From assembly GCA_009930175.1 (NCBI GenBank), contig RZYW01000011.1, forward strand, positions 1 through 35,385: DNA of 35,385 nucleotides. The letters run 5' to 3'. Shown in pieces: positions 18,440 through 28,075 of the stretch. The stretch comes from Clostridia bacterium (GTDB lineage: Bacteria > Bacillota > Peptococcia > Peptococcales > SKKY01). The notes beneath the pieces were generated by a model that did no database searches, was not told the DNA's origin, and saw only the letters and a list, made by a program, of their open reading frames with translations. A program made the translations under genes and the position numbers. Position 1 is the stretch's first letter; every line of letters begins with the position of its first letter.

Positions 18440-18468
18440 TTGTGTTTGTAGTGAAACAGTGTTATAAT
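18440..18468 (+). promoter_or_regulatory. Promoter upstream of DEAD-box helicase with dyad over the -10
   Basis: TTGTGT (18440-18445) - 17 nt - TATAAT (18463-18468); dyad AAACAGT (18454-18460)/ACTGTTT (18471-18477). Confidence 0.65.
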
Positions 18469-18504
18469 TAACTGTTTTCAAAAAGAAATTAAAAATTTTT
18501 AGAG

Positions 18505-20010
18505 GTGAAGAAAATTAGAATTACAGAATTAACATGTTCTCCTGAAATAATCAGGGGACTAAAAGAAATGGGTTTTGAAGAAACAACACCCATTCAAACC
18601 CAAACGATCCCAGTGATCCTAGAGGGTAAAGATGTTGTTGGACAAGCTCAAACTGGTACAGGAAAAACTGCAGCCTTTGCAATTCCTGTTTTAGAAAAAA
18701 TCGATCCTAAGGACAGAAGCACACAAGCTTTAATATTATGCCCAACGAGAGAATTAGCAATTCAAATTGCTGATGAATTCGCAAAAATAGGCAAATATAA
18801 AGAAAATATAAAAGTTCTTCCTGTTTTTGGAGGACAGTCTATTGACAGACAAATTTTAAGATTAAAAAAAGGTGTGCAAGTTGTTATTGGAACACCAGGA
18901 CGTATTATTGATCATTTAAGAAGAAAAACTCTTAAAATCAAAGACTTAAAAATGTTTGTTCTTGATGAAGCTGATGAAATGTTAAACATGGGTTTCCGTG
19001 AAGACATTGAAACAATTCTTGAAAGTGCAACTGAAGACAGACAAACATTATTGTTTTCTGCAACTATGCCTAAGGAAATTCTTGCAATTATTAACAAATT
19101 TCAAAAAGATCCAGTTGAAATTAAAATTACAAGAAAAGAATTATCAACTCCTAACATTAAGCAAACTTATGTTATGATTCACGAGAAAGATAAGTTGGAC
19201 GTACTTGGAAGATTCTTAGATGCTTACGAGCCAAAAAGATCTATTGTTTTTTGTAACACAAAAAGACAAGTTGATAACATAACAAGTGATTTGCAAAACA
19301 GGGGATATCTTACAGATAAAATTCATGGAGATATGACTCAAATGGCAAGACTTGGAGTTATTAGTAAGTTTAAAACAGGTGACATTGAAATTCTTGTAGC
19401 AACAGACGTGGCAGCAAGAGGCCTGGATATCAATGATGTAGAATCAGTATTCAACTATGACGTTCCAACTCATGATGAATACTATGTTCATAGAATAGGA
19501 AGAACTGGAAGAGCTGGTAAAGATGGCTTAGCTGTTTCTTTTGTTACAATGAGAGAATTCTATTTATTGAAAAACATCATGGTTTACACAAAACAAAAAG
19601 TAGAAAAAATTGGTATTCCTAATCTTAAAGATATTGAGTCAATGAAAATTGATGCTTTATCAGAGAAAATTAAATCATCTATCGATGAAGGCAATTTACA
19701 GCCATATATGACAATCTTAGATACGATAATGAGTGATGATCATTCTTCGATTGAAATCGCAGCGGCGTTATTAAAATTAGAATTAGGAAATTTAAATTCT
19801 GCAGACAATAAAAGAGATCCAATAAGAGAAGTTCATATTGATGAGAACAGATATAGCAGACCAAAAACTGGTGGCTCAGGAAGCAGAAACAGAGGAAGAA
19901 GTTATTCTTCTAATTCTAATTCTGGTTCTGGCAAACCTTCTTCAGGTAAGCCAAAAAGATCTGGGGACTACAAACCTAAGAAAAGTCCTTCAAGAAAAAA
20001 AGATTATTAA
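18505..20010 (+). CDS. DEAD-box RNA helicase (start GTG 18505 per track; ATT 18514 is a candidate)
   Basis: AQTGTGKTAAFAIPVLE; PTRELAIQIADEF; VLDEADEML; FSATMP; HRIGRTGRAGKDG; basic/Gly/Ser-rich C-terminal tail. Confidence 0.95.
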   Translation: MKKIRITELTCSPEIIRGLKEMGFEETTPIQTQTIPVILEGKDVVGQAQTGTGKTAAFAIPVLEKIDPKDRSTQALILCPTRELAIQIADEFAKIGKYKENIKVLPVFGGQSIDRQILRLKKGVQVVIGTPGRIIDHLRRKTLKIKDLKMFVLDEADEMLNMGFREDIETILESATEDRQTLLFSATMPKEILAIINKFQKDPVEIKITRKELSTPNIKQTYVMIHEKDKLDVLGRFLDAYEPKRSIVFCNTKRQVDNITSDLQNRGYLTDKIHGDMTQMARLGVISKFKTGDIEILVATDVAARGLDINDVESVFNYDVPTHDEYYVHRIGRTGRAGKDGLAVSFVTMREFYLLKNIMVYTKQKVEKIGIPNLKDIESMKIDALSEKIKSSIDEGNLQPYMTILDTIMSDDHSSIEIAAALLKLELGNLNSADNKRDPIREVHIDENRYSRPKTGGSGSRNRGRSYSSNSNSGSGKPSSGKPKRSGDYKPKKSPSRKKDY

Positions 20011-20019
20011 AAAAAAGGT

Positions 20020-21042
20020 GTGAGTATCATTTTTTTAAGTGATAATTCTTCAGGAGTACATGAAAATGTATTAAGAAAAATTAGCGAGGTAAATCAAGGA
20101 TTTACCTTCCCTTATGGAAAAGATAAATATACTGCTGAAGCAGAGAAATTATTTTCTCTGCTTTTTGGTATTAATGTTGACGTATATTTTACTGTAAATG
20201 GTACAAGTGCAAATATAACAGGCTTAAGCTCTGTTTTATCTTCTTTTGAAGGAGTTCTTTGTGCTGATACTACTCATATTAATACAGATGAATGTGGTGC
20301 TTTTGAAAAGTTTACAGGAGCAAAAATATACACTGTAGAAAATATAAACGGGAAAATTAATCCTGAGCAAATTGCCAAATTTCTTCATTTCAAAGGAAAC
20401 GAACATCATAATCAGCCAAAGGTAGTAAGCATAAGTCAGTGCACGGAAACAGGAACAGTTTATTCCAGGGATGAAATTAAAGCTCTTGCAAATTTCGCCC
20501 ACGACAACAGGATGTTCCTCCATGTTGATGGCGCAAGAATTTCCAATGCCGTTGAGGCTGCAGGAATCACTGTAAAAGAAATGCTTACAGATACTGGTGT
20601 GGATTTTGTTTCTTTTGGAGGAACTAAAAACGGTTTGATGATGGGGGAAGCAGTAGTATTTTTAAATACAGAGCTCTCCAGGAACATGAAATATATTAGA
20701 AAACAAAGTATGCAACTTGTTTCAAAAATGAGATTTATATCAGCTCAGTTTCTTGCTTATCTTGAAAATGATCTTTGGCTTGAAAATGCCAAAGCAGCAA
20801 ATAATGCTGGAAAATATTTTAAAGAAAAACTTGAAGGAATTCCTGGAATAAATATTATTGGAACAGTTGATGCGAATATAATATTTGCAGTATTTCCACA
20901 ACATGTAATTGATGAACTAATTCCACTAGATTACTTTTATGTAATGGATCCCTTGGAAAGAAAAGTCAGATTTGTTACTTCTTTTAACACAAAAAATGAA
21001 GATATAGATTCTTTTATATTAAAATTAAAAGAAGTCTTATAG
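20020..21042 (+). CDS. Threonine aldolase-like PLP-dependent beta-eliminating lyase
   Basis: LSDNSSGVHENVL; FTVNGTSANITGL; HVDGARISNAVEAAG; VDFVSFGGTKNGLMMGEAVVF (PLP lysine). Confidence 0.92.
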   Translation: MSIIFLSDNSSGVHENVLRKISEVNQGFTFPYGKDKYTAEAEKLFSLLFGINVDVYFTVNGTSANITGLSSVLSSFEGVLCADTTHINTDECGAFEKFTGAKIYTVENINGKINPEQIAKFLHFKGNEHHNQPKVVSISQCTETGTVYSRDEIKALANFAHDNRMFLHVDGARISNAVEAAGITVKEMLTDTGVDFVSFGGTKNGLMMGEAVVFLNTELSRNMKYIRKQSMQLVSKMRFISAQFLAYLENDLWLENAKAANNAGKYFKEKLEGIPGINIIGTVDANIIFAVFPQHVIDELIPLDYFYVMDPLERKVRFVTSFNTKNEDIDSFILKLKEVL

Positions 21043-21056
21043 AAAATTAGTAGTTG

Positions 21057-21096
21057 GACCCCTGTTATTGCATAAATGTGATTATAGGGGTTTTTT
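21057..21096 (+). terminator. Rho-independent terminator
   Basis: GACCCCTgttat...attatAGGGGTTTTTTC. Confidence 0.8.
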
Positions 21097-21120
21097 CAAT
21101 ATAGATATGGAGGCACTAAA

Positions 21121-22914
21121 TTGAGCCGAATAAAAGATATGTATTTATACTACTCTTTATTAATTTTAGCTGCATTAAAATTTACAATATTTAATATATA
21201 TACTGATAACCAAGGCAGTTTGATTTTTCTTACCATTGTTAGTTTATTGTATTTTGCTTTTGTGCTGTATAAATTAATTAAAAAACCTTTATTGATATTT
21301 TCTTTATATAGTTTATTTTCTTTTATTATGTTCTGTGACCTGATAAATTATAAATACTTTAATACATATACAAGTATTAATTCTTTTGGGAATATTAATC
21401 AACTTGGGGTTATTAAAGATACTATAATTGATTTAATTAGTTATGGAGATTTTGTTTTATTAATTGATCTTCCCATAGTATTTTGGGTTCTTCATGAAAT
21501 TAAGCCCCTGGACTTTTCCTTTACTAAAAAAATATATAAACAAGGTATTAATATTGTTTCTGGAATAATGTTTTTAGGAATTGTAATTAACCCTTTTAAT
21601 CTCGACAGTGTAAGTACAATTCAAAATAGAGAAATAATATCTTACAGGGCCTATGATATTTATTCTTATTTTATAAAAAATGAAAGCAAAGCCGACTACT
21701 CAGAGCAATTAAAAGAATTGGAAGAATCTTTTAATTTAGAGCAAGGAGAATATTTTGGTCTTGGAGAAAAAAGAAATCTTATAGTTATCCAAGTTGAGTC
21801 TTTGCAAAATTTTGTTGTAAATAAAGAGTATGAAGGCAAAGAAATTACTCCTAACATTAATAAGTTGATCAATAAAGACAGCTTCTATTTTTCTAACTAT
21901 TACCAGCAACTAGGTTTAGGAAATACTTCTGATGCAGAATTTATAACAAATAATTCTATTTATCCAACAACAGAGGGGCAGGCTTATTCCTTATTTCAAA
22001 ACAATGAATATTATGGTCTTCCCTGGCAATTAAAAGAAGCTGGTTATGAAACCTTTGCAATGCATGGACATGACAAAGAATTTTGGAACAGGGCAAATGC
22101 ATACCCGGCCCAGGGTTTTGATAACTTTTATGATGATACATCTTATACAATAAAAGAATATATTGGTTATGGTTTAGGAGATATTGAATTTTTTGAACAA
22201 TCTGTTCCTATTTTTAAAGAAATTAAAAAACCTTTTTATGCATTTATGATTACTCTATCAAGCCACAACCCCTATACAGTTCCAGAGAAATATCACACAC
22301 TACCTTTAAATGAAAAAGACAAAGACACATATTTTGGAGATTATCTTAATTCAGTAAGTTATACAGACAGAGCAATTGGTGTTTTTATAGAGACTTTAAA
22401 AGCTAATAATTTATATGAAAATTCAATTATTGCAATTTATGGAGATCATTTTGGCCTTGGAGTTAAAGATAAGAGAATAATTGATCAGGTTGAAAATTTT
22501 ATTGGCAAAGATTACTACTTTGATGAAATGTTAAAAATTCCATTAATTATTCATATTCCCGGCTCAGGTGTAACAAAATCAATAGATCTTCCAGGAGGAC
22601 AGGTTGATTTTATGCCTACAATTATGAATTTAATGGGGCAGACAAATAAAAATCCTTATGTTTTTGGTAAAGATTTGTTAAACTCAACAGAAGGATTTGT
22701 TATATCCCAGACTTATTTGGTAAAGGGAAGTTTTATTAAAGATAATATTCTGTTTGAAATGTCCAGAGATGGTATTTTTAGAAATAGCAAAGCACTGGAT
22801 TTAAATAGGAGAAAAGAAATTGATGTTTATAAATTTAAAGAGGAGTCTGAGTATGCTGCAAACCAGATAAATCTTGCGAATTATATACTTGAAAATGATT
22901 TAATCAGAAGGTGA
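21121..22914 (+). CDS. LTA synthase-family sulfatase (membrane phosphoglycerol transferase-like), TTG start
   Basis: N-terminal TM segments; IVIQVESLQNFV; GLGNTSDAEFITNNSIYP (catalytic Thr region); FAMHGHDKEFWNR; AIYGDHFG. Confidence 0.9.
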   Translation: MSRIKDMYLYYSLLILAALKFTIFNIYTDNQGSLIFLTIVSLLYFAFVLYKLIKKPLLIFSLYSLFSFIMFCDLINYKYFNTYTSINSFGNINQLGVIKDTIIDLISYGDFVLLIDLPIVFWVLHEIKPLDFSFTKKIYKQGINIVSGIMFLGIVINPFNLDSVSTIQNREIISYRAYDIYSYFIKNESKADYSEQLKELEESFNLEQGEYFGLGEKRNLIVIQVESLQNFVVNKEYEGKEITPNINKLINKDSFYFSNYYQQLGLGNTSDAEFITNNSIYPTTEGQAYSLFQNNEYYGLPWQLKEAGYETFAMHGHDKEFWNRANAYPAQGFDNFYDDTSYTIKEYIGYGLGDIEFFEQSVPIFKEIKKPFYAFMITLSSHNPYTVPEKYHTLPLNEKDKDTYFGDYLNSVSYTDRAIGVFIETLKANNLYENSIIAIYGDHFGLGVKDKRIIDQVENFIGKDYYFDEMLKIPLIIHIPGSGVTKSIDLPGGQVDFMPTIMNLMGQTNKNPYVFGKDLLNSTEGFVISQTYLVKGSFIKDNILFEMSRDGIFRNSKALDLNRRKEIDVYKFKEESEYAANQINLANYILENDLIRR

Positions 22915-22924
22915 GGGAGAGAAA

Positions 22925-24115
22925 ATGATTAGGAAGTCCATATTGGAAAGAATTTATCAAGGTGCTCACATACAAAGATGGAATGACCATATAAGACCCA
23001 AAGGTTTTACAGAGCTTGATAAACAGTCTCAGAAAATGATTATTGCCTATATCCTGGGTTCTTATGAAGAACAAGATAAAAATATTTCTGTAGATTGGCG
23101 AAAGCTAATAGAGGGTGGTATTTTTGAATATCTTCATCGCATAATCCTTACGGACATAAAGCCTCCTGTTTACCACAAACTTATGAATGAGAGAGGCCGG
23201 GAGATTAATAAGTGGGTCTATGAACAACTTGGTGATGATTTACAAAGCATAAAAGGAAATTTTTTTGAAAAATTTAAAGAGTATTTCGATAACCCTTCTT
23301 ATGCAGCTTTGGAAAAAAAGATTCTAAAAGCTTCCCATTATCTTTCTACAAATTGGGAGTTTAAAATTATATATCCTATGAATTCTGTAATTTATGGTAT
23401 AGAAGAAACTAAAAAAGCAATAGAAAATGAACTTGAAGAGCATTATGATCTTGCAGGGGTTCAGAAAATTAAACTTGGTAATAAAACAAGTGATCTCATT
23501 GATTTAATAGGACAGCTAAGATTCCAGCAAAGATGGGCTCAAAGTCCACGGGTTCCGGAAACCTCTGTAATGGGGCACATGCTTATTGTAGCTATTATGT
23601 CATACTTATGTTCACTGGAAATAGAAGCTTGTAACCAAAGGTTATGTAACAATTACTTTACGGCACTTTTCCATGATATACCTGAAGTTCTTACAAGAGA
23701 TATAATTTCTCCAGTAAAGCGGTCTGTTGATGGACTTGATGATATAATTAAAGAAATTGAAAAGAAACAAATGGACGAAAAATTTTTCCCACTGCTTCCT
23801 GAAAACTGGCATGAAAAAATGCGGTTTTATATAGAAGATGAATTTGCTGGTAAGATTATTGATAATGGGAAATTATTAAATGTTACTTCTGATGAGATTA
23901 ATAAAAAATACAACTTCGATAAGTATAATCCAGTAGATGGTCAAATTATTAAGGGTTGTGACCACCTTGCAGCCTTCATAGAAGCACGTATTTCAATATC
24001 CCATGGGATTACATCAGTACATCTGGATAAAGGCTCTGAGAGCATTGGTCTTGATTATAAAAATAAAAATATAGCAGGAATTGATTTTGCCCAGCTTTTT
24101 GATTATTTTAAATAA
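22925..24115 (+). CDS. HD-domain protein (HD_3/YfbR-like phosphohydrolase)
   Basis: PRVPETSVMGHMLIVAIMSYL; FTALFHDIPEVLTRDIISPVK; ADEF..KGCDHLAAFIEA region. Confidence 0.8.
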   Translation: MIRKSILERIYQGAHIQRWNDHIRPKGFTELDKQSQKMIIAYILGSYEEQDKNISVDWRKLIEGGIFEYLHRIILTDIKPPVYHKLMNERGREINKWVYEQLGDDLQSIKGNFFEKFKEYFDNPSYAALEKKILKASHYLSTNWEFKIIYPMNSVIYGIEETKKAIENELEEHYDLAGVQKIKLGNKTSDLIDLIGQLRFQQRWAQSPRVPETSVMGHMLIVAIMSYLCSLEIEACNQRLCNNYFTALFHDIPEVLTRDIISPVKRSVDGLDDIIKEIEKKQMDEKFFPLLPENWHEKMRFYIEDEFAGKIIDNGKLLNVTSDEINKKYNFDKYNPVDGQIIKGCDHLAAFIEARISISHGITSVHLDKGSESIGLDYKNKNIAGIDFAQLFDYFK

Positions 24116-24133
24116 GAGAATATTTCAACAAAA

Positions 24134-24161
24134 AAAGTCCCGGATATTTAACCGGGACTTT
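24134..24161. terminator. Bidirectional terminator between HD gene and convergent minus-strand gene
   Basis: AAAGTCCCGG-atatttaa-CCGGGACTTT with flanking A/T tracts. Confidence 0.9.
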
Positions 24162-24174
24162 AATAATTTTTATA

Positions 24175-25365
24175 TTATTTCTTTTCAGTAGCAAAGTTAT
24201 CAAAGTAACCTTGAATGTAAACCATTGGAGTTCCTTTGTCGCCACTTCCAGTAGTCAGGTCGCAGAGACTTCCAAGAAGGTCCGTTAACTGACGGGGAGT
24301 AGTGCCAAGAGAGGAAGCATTATTAACTAAATTATTTTCCTTAGTTCTAATTTTATTTTTTGCTGCCTCAATAACATCACTGCCGGATAAGTGATTTAAT
24401 TCTGTATCAACAAGGTATTTTAATTTAATTTCATTAGGAGTTCCATTAAGACCCTGGGTATATCCTGGTGAAACTACTGGATCAGCAAGCTCCCAGATTT
24501 TTCCTACTGGATCTTTAAAAGCTCCATCTCCATATACAAGAACTTCAATTGTTTTTCCTGTTTTATTTTTGATTTCTTTTTGAACAGCCTCAACAAATTC
24601 CTGGGAATCTCTTGGGAAAAGTTTTACTTCATTTTCACTTGAAAGATTTGAACCAAGTAAACCATATTCGGGATTGAATCCTGAACCGTTAACCGGGCTG
24701 CTTAAAATATCATCTAAACCAAAAACTTTTTCAGCTCCACAGCTATTTAGAATTCTTTTGGTTCTGAAACGGTCATGAACACTGGCAACAAGAACATCTT
24801 TTGTATAATTTAAGATTGTTTTAGGGTTGTTTGAAAATATAATTTCAATGTTATCCCCGCCAATTTCTTTATATAACTTTACGTAGTCAATTCCAGTAAA
24901 AGGGTGAGAAACCTCTTCTCCAAAAACTTCACGATATTTTTTTTCATCAAGGACATCTGTATATGGATCTATATTAACCTCATCCATTCTTTCAACGCTC
25001 ATTAGGTGATTACCAACTTCATCAGATGGGTAACTTAAGAGAAGATAAACTTTGCGTTTTGCAGCCATTATTCCTTTTAAAAGAATTGAGAATCTGTTTC
25101 TGCTCAATATTGGGAATATAAGCCCAAAATCCCCAGGAAATTTATTTTCAATATCTTCCTTTATTGCGTTGATTGATGCATAATTACCTTGAGCTCTTGC
25201 TAGTATGGATTCTGTAATTCCAAGAATGTCATTATCCTGTATCTGGAATCCTTCACCAGCTGCAGCATTTAATAAAGAGTCAACAACAATTGGAACTAAA
25301 TCATCACCTTTTTTTATTATTGGTGCAATTATTCCTCTTGTTGTAGTACCGACAGTTCTTACCAT
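24175..25365 (-). CDS. Coenzyme F420-0:L-glutamate ligase-like protein
   Basis: RTVGTTTRGIIAPIIKKGDDLVPIVVDSLL; DNDILGITESILARAQGNY; VLVYGDGAFKDPVGKIWELADPVVSPGYTQGL resemble the CofE/F420_ligase family. Confidence 0.75.
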   Translation of the reverse strand: MVRTVGTTTRGIIAPIIKKGDDLVPIVVDSLLNAAAGEGFQIQDNDILGITESILARAQGNYASINAIKEDIENKFPGDFGLIFPILSRNRFSILLKGIMAAKRKVYLLLSYPSDEVGNHLMSVERMDEVNIDPYTDVLDEKKYREVFGEEVSHPFTGIDYVKLYKEIGGDNIEIIFSNNPKTILNYTKDVLVASVHDRFRTKRILNSCGAEKVFGLDDILSSPVNGSGFNPEYGLLGSNLSSENEVKLFPRDSQEFVEAVQKEIKNKTGKTIEVLVYGDGAFKDPVGKIWELADPVVSPGYTQGLNGTPNEIKLKYLVDTELNHLSGSDVIEAAKNKIRTKENNLVNNASSLGTTPRQLTDLLGSLCDLTTGSGDKGTPMVYIQGYFDNFATEKK

Positions 25366-25407
25366 TAAAACTCCCCCTAATCAGTCTATATAACATAAAC
25401 AACATTC

Positions 25408-25436
25408 ATTATAACCCAGAGGGATATTCTATGTAA
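25408..25436 (-). promoter_or_regulatory. Minus-strand promoter for the F420 ligase-like gene
   Basis: On the minus strand: TTACAT - 17 nt - TATAAT (plus-strand ATTATA 25408-25413, ATGTAA 25431-25436). Confidence 0.65.
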
Positions 25437-25465
25437 CCTATTTTAGAAAAAAAGGAGAGATTTTC

Positions 25466-26728
25466 TTGTCAGATAATGAAGCTGTTATTCCATTTTCAGA
25501 GAACTTTTCTAAGGTGTTCGCCCAAATTTGCATACCCTTTGCATATTTTAAAAGGGATTGTGATAAGTCCTGTGGTTTTGAAAATTTTAATCTGGAAAGA
25601 TGTAATAATGCTTTTGCAATGCTTTTTAATAAAACCTGTGATGAAATAATAGGAAACAATATAAAGGATATTTTCCCAGAAGACTATAATTCACTAAGAA
25701 CTTTTTTAATTCATTCTCAAAATTTAAATGGGGATAATTGCCTTGAAAGTGAATTCTATTTTAGTAAAAGGAATTATTTATTAACTGTATTATCCCCTGA
25801 TTCAAATGATTTTGTAATTCTTTTTAATGATGTAAGCAGTATAGTAAAAGTAAATGAAACCTATATTAAACATAAGCTTTTATTTGAAAGTGCGAAAGAT
25901 ATACTTATTTACGTAAAAGAAAAAGGTAGAATAATAGAGGCTAATTCATCAGCATGTGCTGCCTATGGATATACTCCTGAAGAGATGACTAAATTAACTA
26001 TTCATGATATTCGTCATCCCTCGGAAAGGGATGTATTTGATGAACAAATGGAAATGGCTGACAGTGGTGGTGTTTTCTTCGAGGCTGTTCATATAAGAAA
26101 AGACGGCTCATCTTTTCCTGTAGAAGTTAGTTCAAAGGGGACTTTTATTAATAATGAATTAATCAGAATTCATGTTATAAGAGATATAAGTGAAAGAAAA
26201 GAAGCTGAGGAAAGAATACTTTTTTTAGCGAATAATGATCCCCTTACAAAATTGTCAAACAGACGTCATATTATTGAAGAATTAAATAAACTAATTAAAA
26301 TTTCTAATAAAAACCATAGCAAGTTCGCATTACTTTTCTTCGATATTGATAAATTTAAGATATATAACGATAAATATGGTCACGATGCAGGGGACTTCGT
26401 ATTAAAAACTATTGCAAAAAAAATAAAACAGGTAATAGATAAAAATGATTTTGCGGGACGTTTTGGCGGAGATGAATTTGTAATTGTTAGAAAAAATATT
26501 AATGATAAAAATGATATCCAGGATCTAGTAAAAAAACTATTTAATTCTATTAATGAACCATTTAATTATAAGGAACATCAATTAAATGTAAAAATCAGTC
26601 TGGGTATAAGTATTTTCCTTCAGGACAGTAACGAACTTGATGACTTAATAAATAAAGCAGATTCTGCAATGTATTCTGCTAAAGAATTTACAGATAATAG
26701 TTTTAAATTTTATAATGAATTATATTAA
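25466..26728 (+). CDS. PAS-domain diguanylate cyclase (GGDEF), TTG start
   Basis: PAS segment VKEKGRIIEANSSACAAYGYTPEEM; IRKDGSSFPVEVSSKGTF; GGDEF domain DPLTKLSNRRHI...FGGDEFVIV. Confidence 0.92.
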   Translation: MSDNEAVIPFSENFSKVFAQICIPFAYFKRDCDKSCGFENFNLERCNNAFAMLFNKTCDEIIGNNIKDIFPEDYNSLRTFLIHSQNLNGDNCLESEFYFSKRNYLLTVLSPDSNDFVILFNDVSSIVKVNETYIKHKLLFESAKDILIYVKEKGRIIEANSSACAAYGYTPEEMTKLTIHDIRHPSERDVFDEQMEMADSGGVFFEAVHIRKDGSSFPVEVSSKGTFINNELIRIHVIRDISERKEAEERILFLANNDPLTKLSNRRHIIEELNKLIKISNKNHSKFALLFFDIDKFKIYNDKYGHDAGDFVLKTIAKKIKQVIDKNDFAGRFGGDEFVIVRKNINDKNDIQDLVKKLFNSINEPFNYKEHQLNVKISLGISIFLQDSNELDDLINKADSAMYSAKEFTDNSFKFYNELY

Positions 26729-26751
26729 AAGTCCCTAAAAGGGGCTTTTTT
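26727..26751 (+). terminator. Rho-independent terminator
   Basis: AAAAGTCCC-TAAAA-GGGGCTTTTTT. Confidence 0.75.
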
Positions 26752-26755
26752 AATG

Positions 26756-26769
26756 CGAACAAATGTTTG
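26756..26769. promoter_or_regulatory. LexA/SOS-box-like operator
   Basis: CGAACAAATGTTTG fits the Gram-positive LexA (DinR) pattern CGAAC-N4-GTTYG; overlaps a candidate -35 TTGTAT (26767-26772) 17 nt from TAAAAT (26790-26795). Confidence 0.65.
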
Positions 26770-26830
26770 TATAATTTCTTTTGATAGTGTAAAATAATCA
26801 TAAGAAATTAGTGTAAGGAAGGTATTGGCT

Positions 26831-28075
26831 ATGGAAACAGTAAAAAAAATGGCAATTCTTGCCGACAGTGCAAAATATGATGTTTCATGCTCCTCAAGCG
26901 GAAGTAACAGAAAAAATTCTGGTGGTGTGGGGAATGGGGCACTTAGCGGTATTTGCCATAGCTGGAGTGAAGATGGAAGATGTATTTCTCTTTTAAAAAC
27001 ATTATATACAAACAACTGTGTTTATGACTGTGCTTATTGCATTAACAGGATAAGCAATGATATACCAAGAGCTTCTTTTACCCCTAGAGAACTGGCAGAT
27101 TTAACAATAGATTTTTACAGAAGGAATTATATTGAAGGCTTATTCTTAAGCTCTGGAGTATATCCAAATCCAGATAAGACTATGGAAAACCTAATTGAAA
27201 CTATGGAAATATTAAGAAAAGAATATAAATTTTTTGGATATATTCATGTAAAAGCAATTCCTGGGGCAGACCCACTGTTAATAAATAAGGCAGGTATGCT
27301 GGCAGATAGAATGAGCGTAAATATTGAATTACCCAGTGAAAAGAGCCTTCGTTTACTTGCGCCGCAAAAAAGCAAAGAGAAAATTTTCAAACCTATGGCA
27401 CAAATAACCCAAGGGCTGATGCAAATTGGGGAGGAGAAAGGAAAATATCGATTTTCACAAAAATTTGTGCCTGCGGGACAAAGCACGCAGATGATTGTTG
27501 GAGCTACAAATGATACGGACTTAAGTATAATTAGCCTCTCCCAGGGGTTGTACGATAACTTTAAATTAAAAAGAGTGTACTATTCTGCCTATGTTCCGGT
27601 AAATGAAGGGCCTAATTTACCAGCTTTAATTCAGGCACCTCCAATGAAAAGAGAAAACAGACTATACCAGGCAGACTGGTTATTAAGATTTTATGGTTTC
27701 AAAGCCAGTGAATTACTTGACCAGGATAATCAAAATTTTGATATGGATCTTGACCCAAAATGTGACTGGGCAATAAGACACTTTGATTTTTTTCCAGTAG
27801 AAATTAACAAAGCTTCATATAATGAAATACTTAGAGTTCCTGGAATTGGAGTAAAATCAGCAAAAAAAATTATCAAAATGAGAAAGTTTGGGAAAATTGA
27901 TTTTCTGGGATTAAAAAAGCTGGGAGTTGTTTTAAAACGAGCGAAATATTTTATTACCTGTAATGGCAGATACTCAGAGGGTTTATACATTTACCCGGAA
28001 AATTTGAGAAACAGACTTATTCAAAAAAAACCTGCAGATATGCAAATTAAAATTTTTCAGGAGTCAGGATTATGA
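26831..28075 (+). CDS. Putative DNA modification/repair radical SAM protein with C-terminal helix-hairpin-helix
   Basis: CxxxCxxC motif in NNCVYDCAYC; SSGVYPNPDKTMENL; HhH EILRVPGIGVKSAKKIIKMRKFG. Start ATG 26831 rather than TTG 26825. Confidence 0.9.
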   Translation: METVKKMAILADSAKYDVSCSSSGSNRKNSGGVGNGALSGICHSWSEDGRCISLLKTLYTNNCVYDCAYCINRISNDIPRASFTPRELADLTIDFYRRNYIEGLFLSSGVYPNPDKTMENLIETMEILRKEYKFFGYIHVKAIPGADPLLINKAGMLADRMSVNIELPSEKSLRLLAPQKSKEKIFKPMAQITQGLMQIGEEKGKYRFSQKFVPAGQSTQMIVGATNDTDLSIISLSQGLYDNFKLKRVYYSAYVPVNEGPNLPALIQAPPMKRENRLYQADWLLRFYGFKASELLDQDNQNFDMDLDPKCDWAIRHFDFFPVEINKASYNEILRVPGIGVKSAKKIIKMRKFGKIDFLGLKKLGVVLKRAKYFITCNGRYSEGLYIYPENLRNRLIQKKPADMQIKIFQESGL

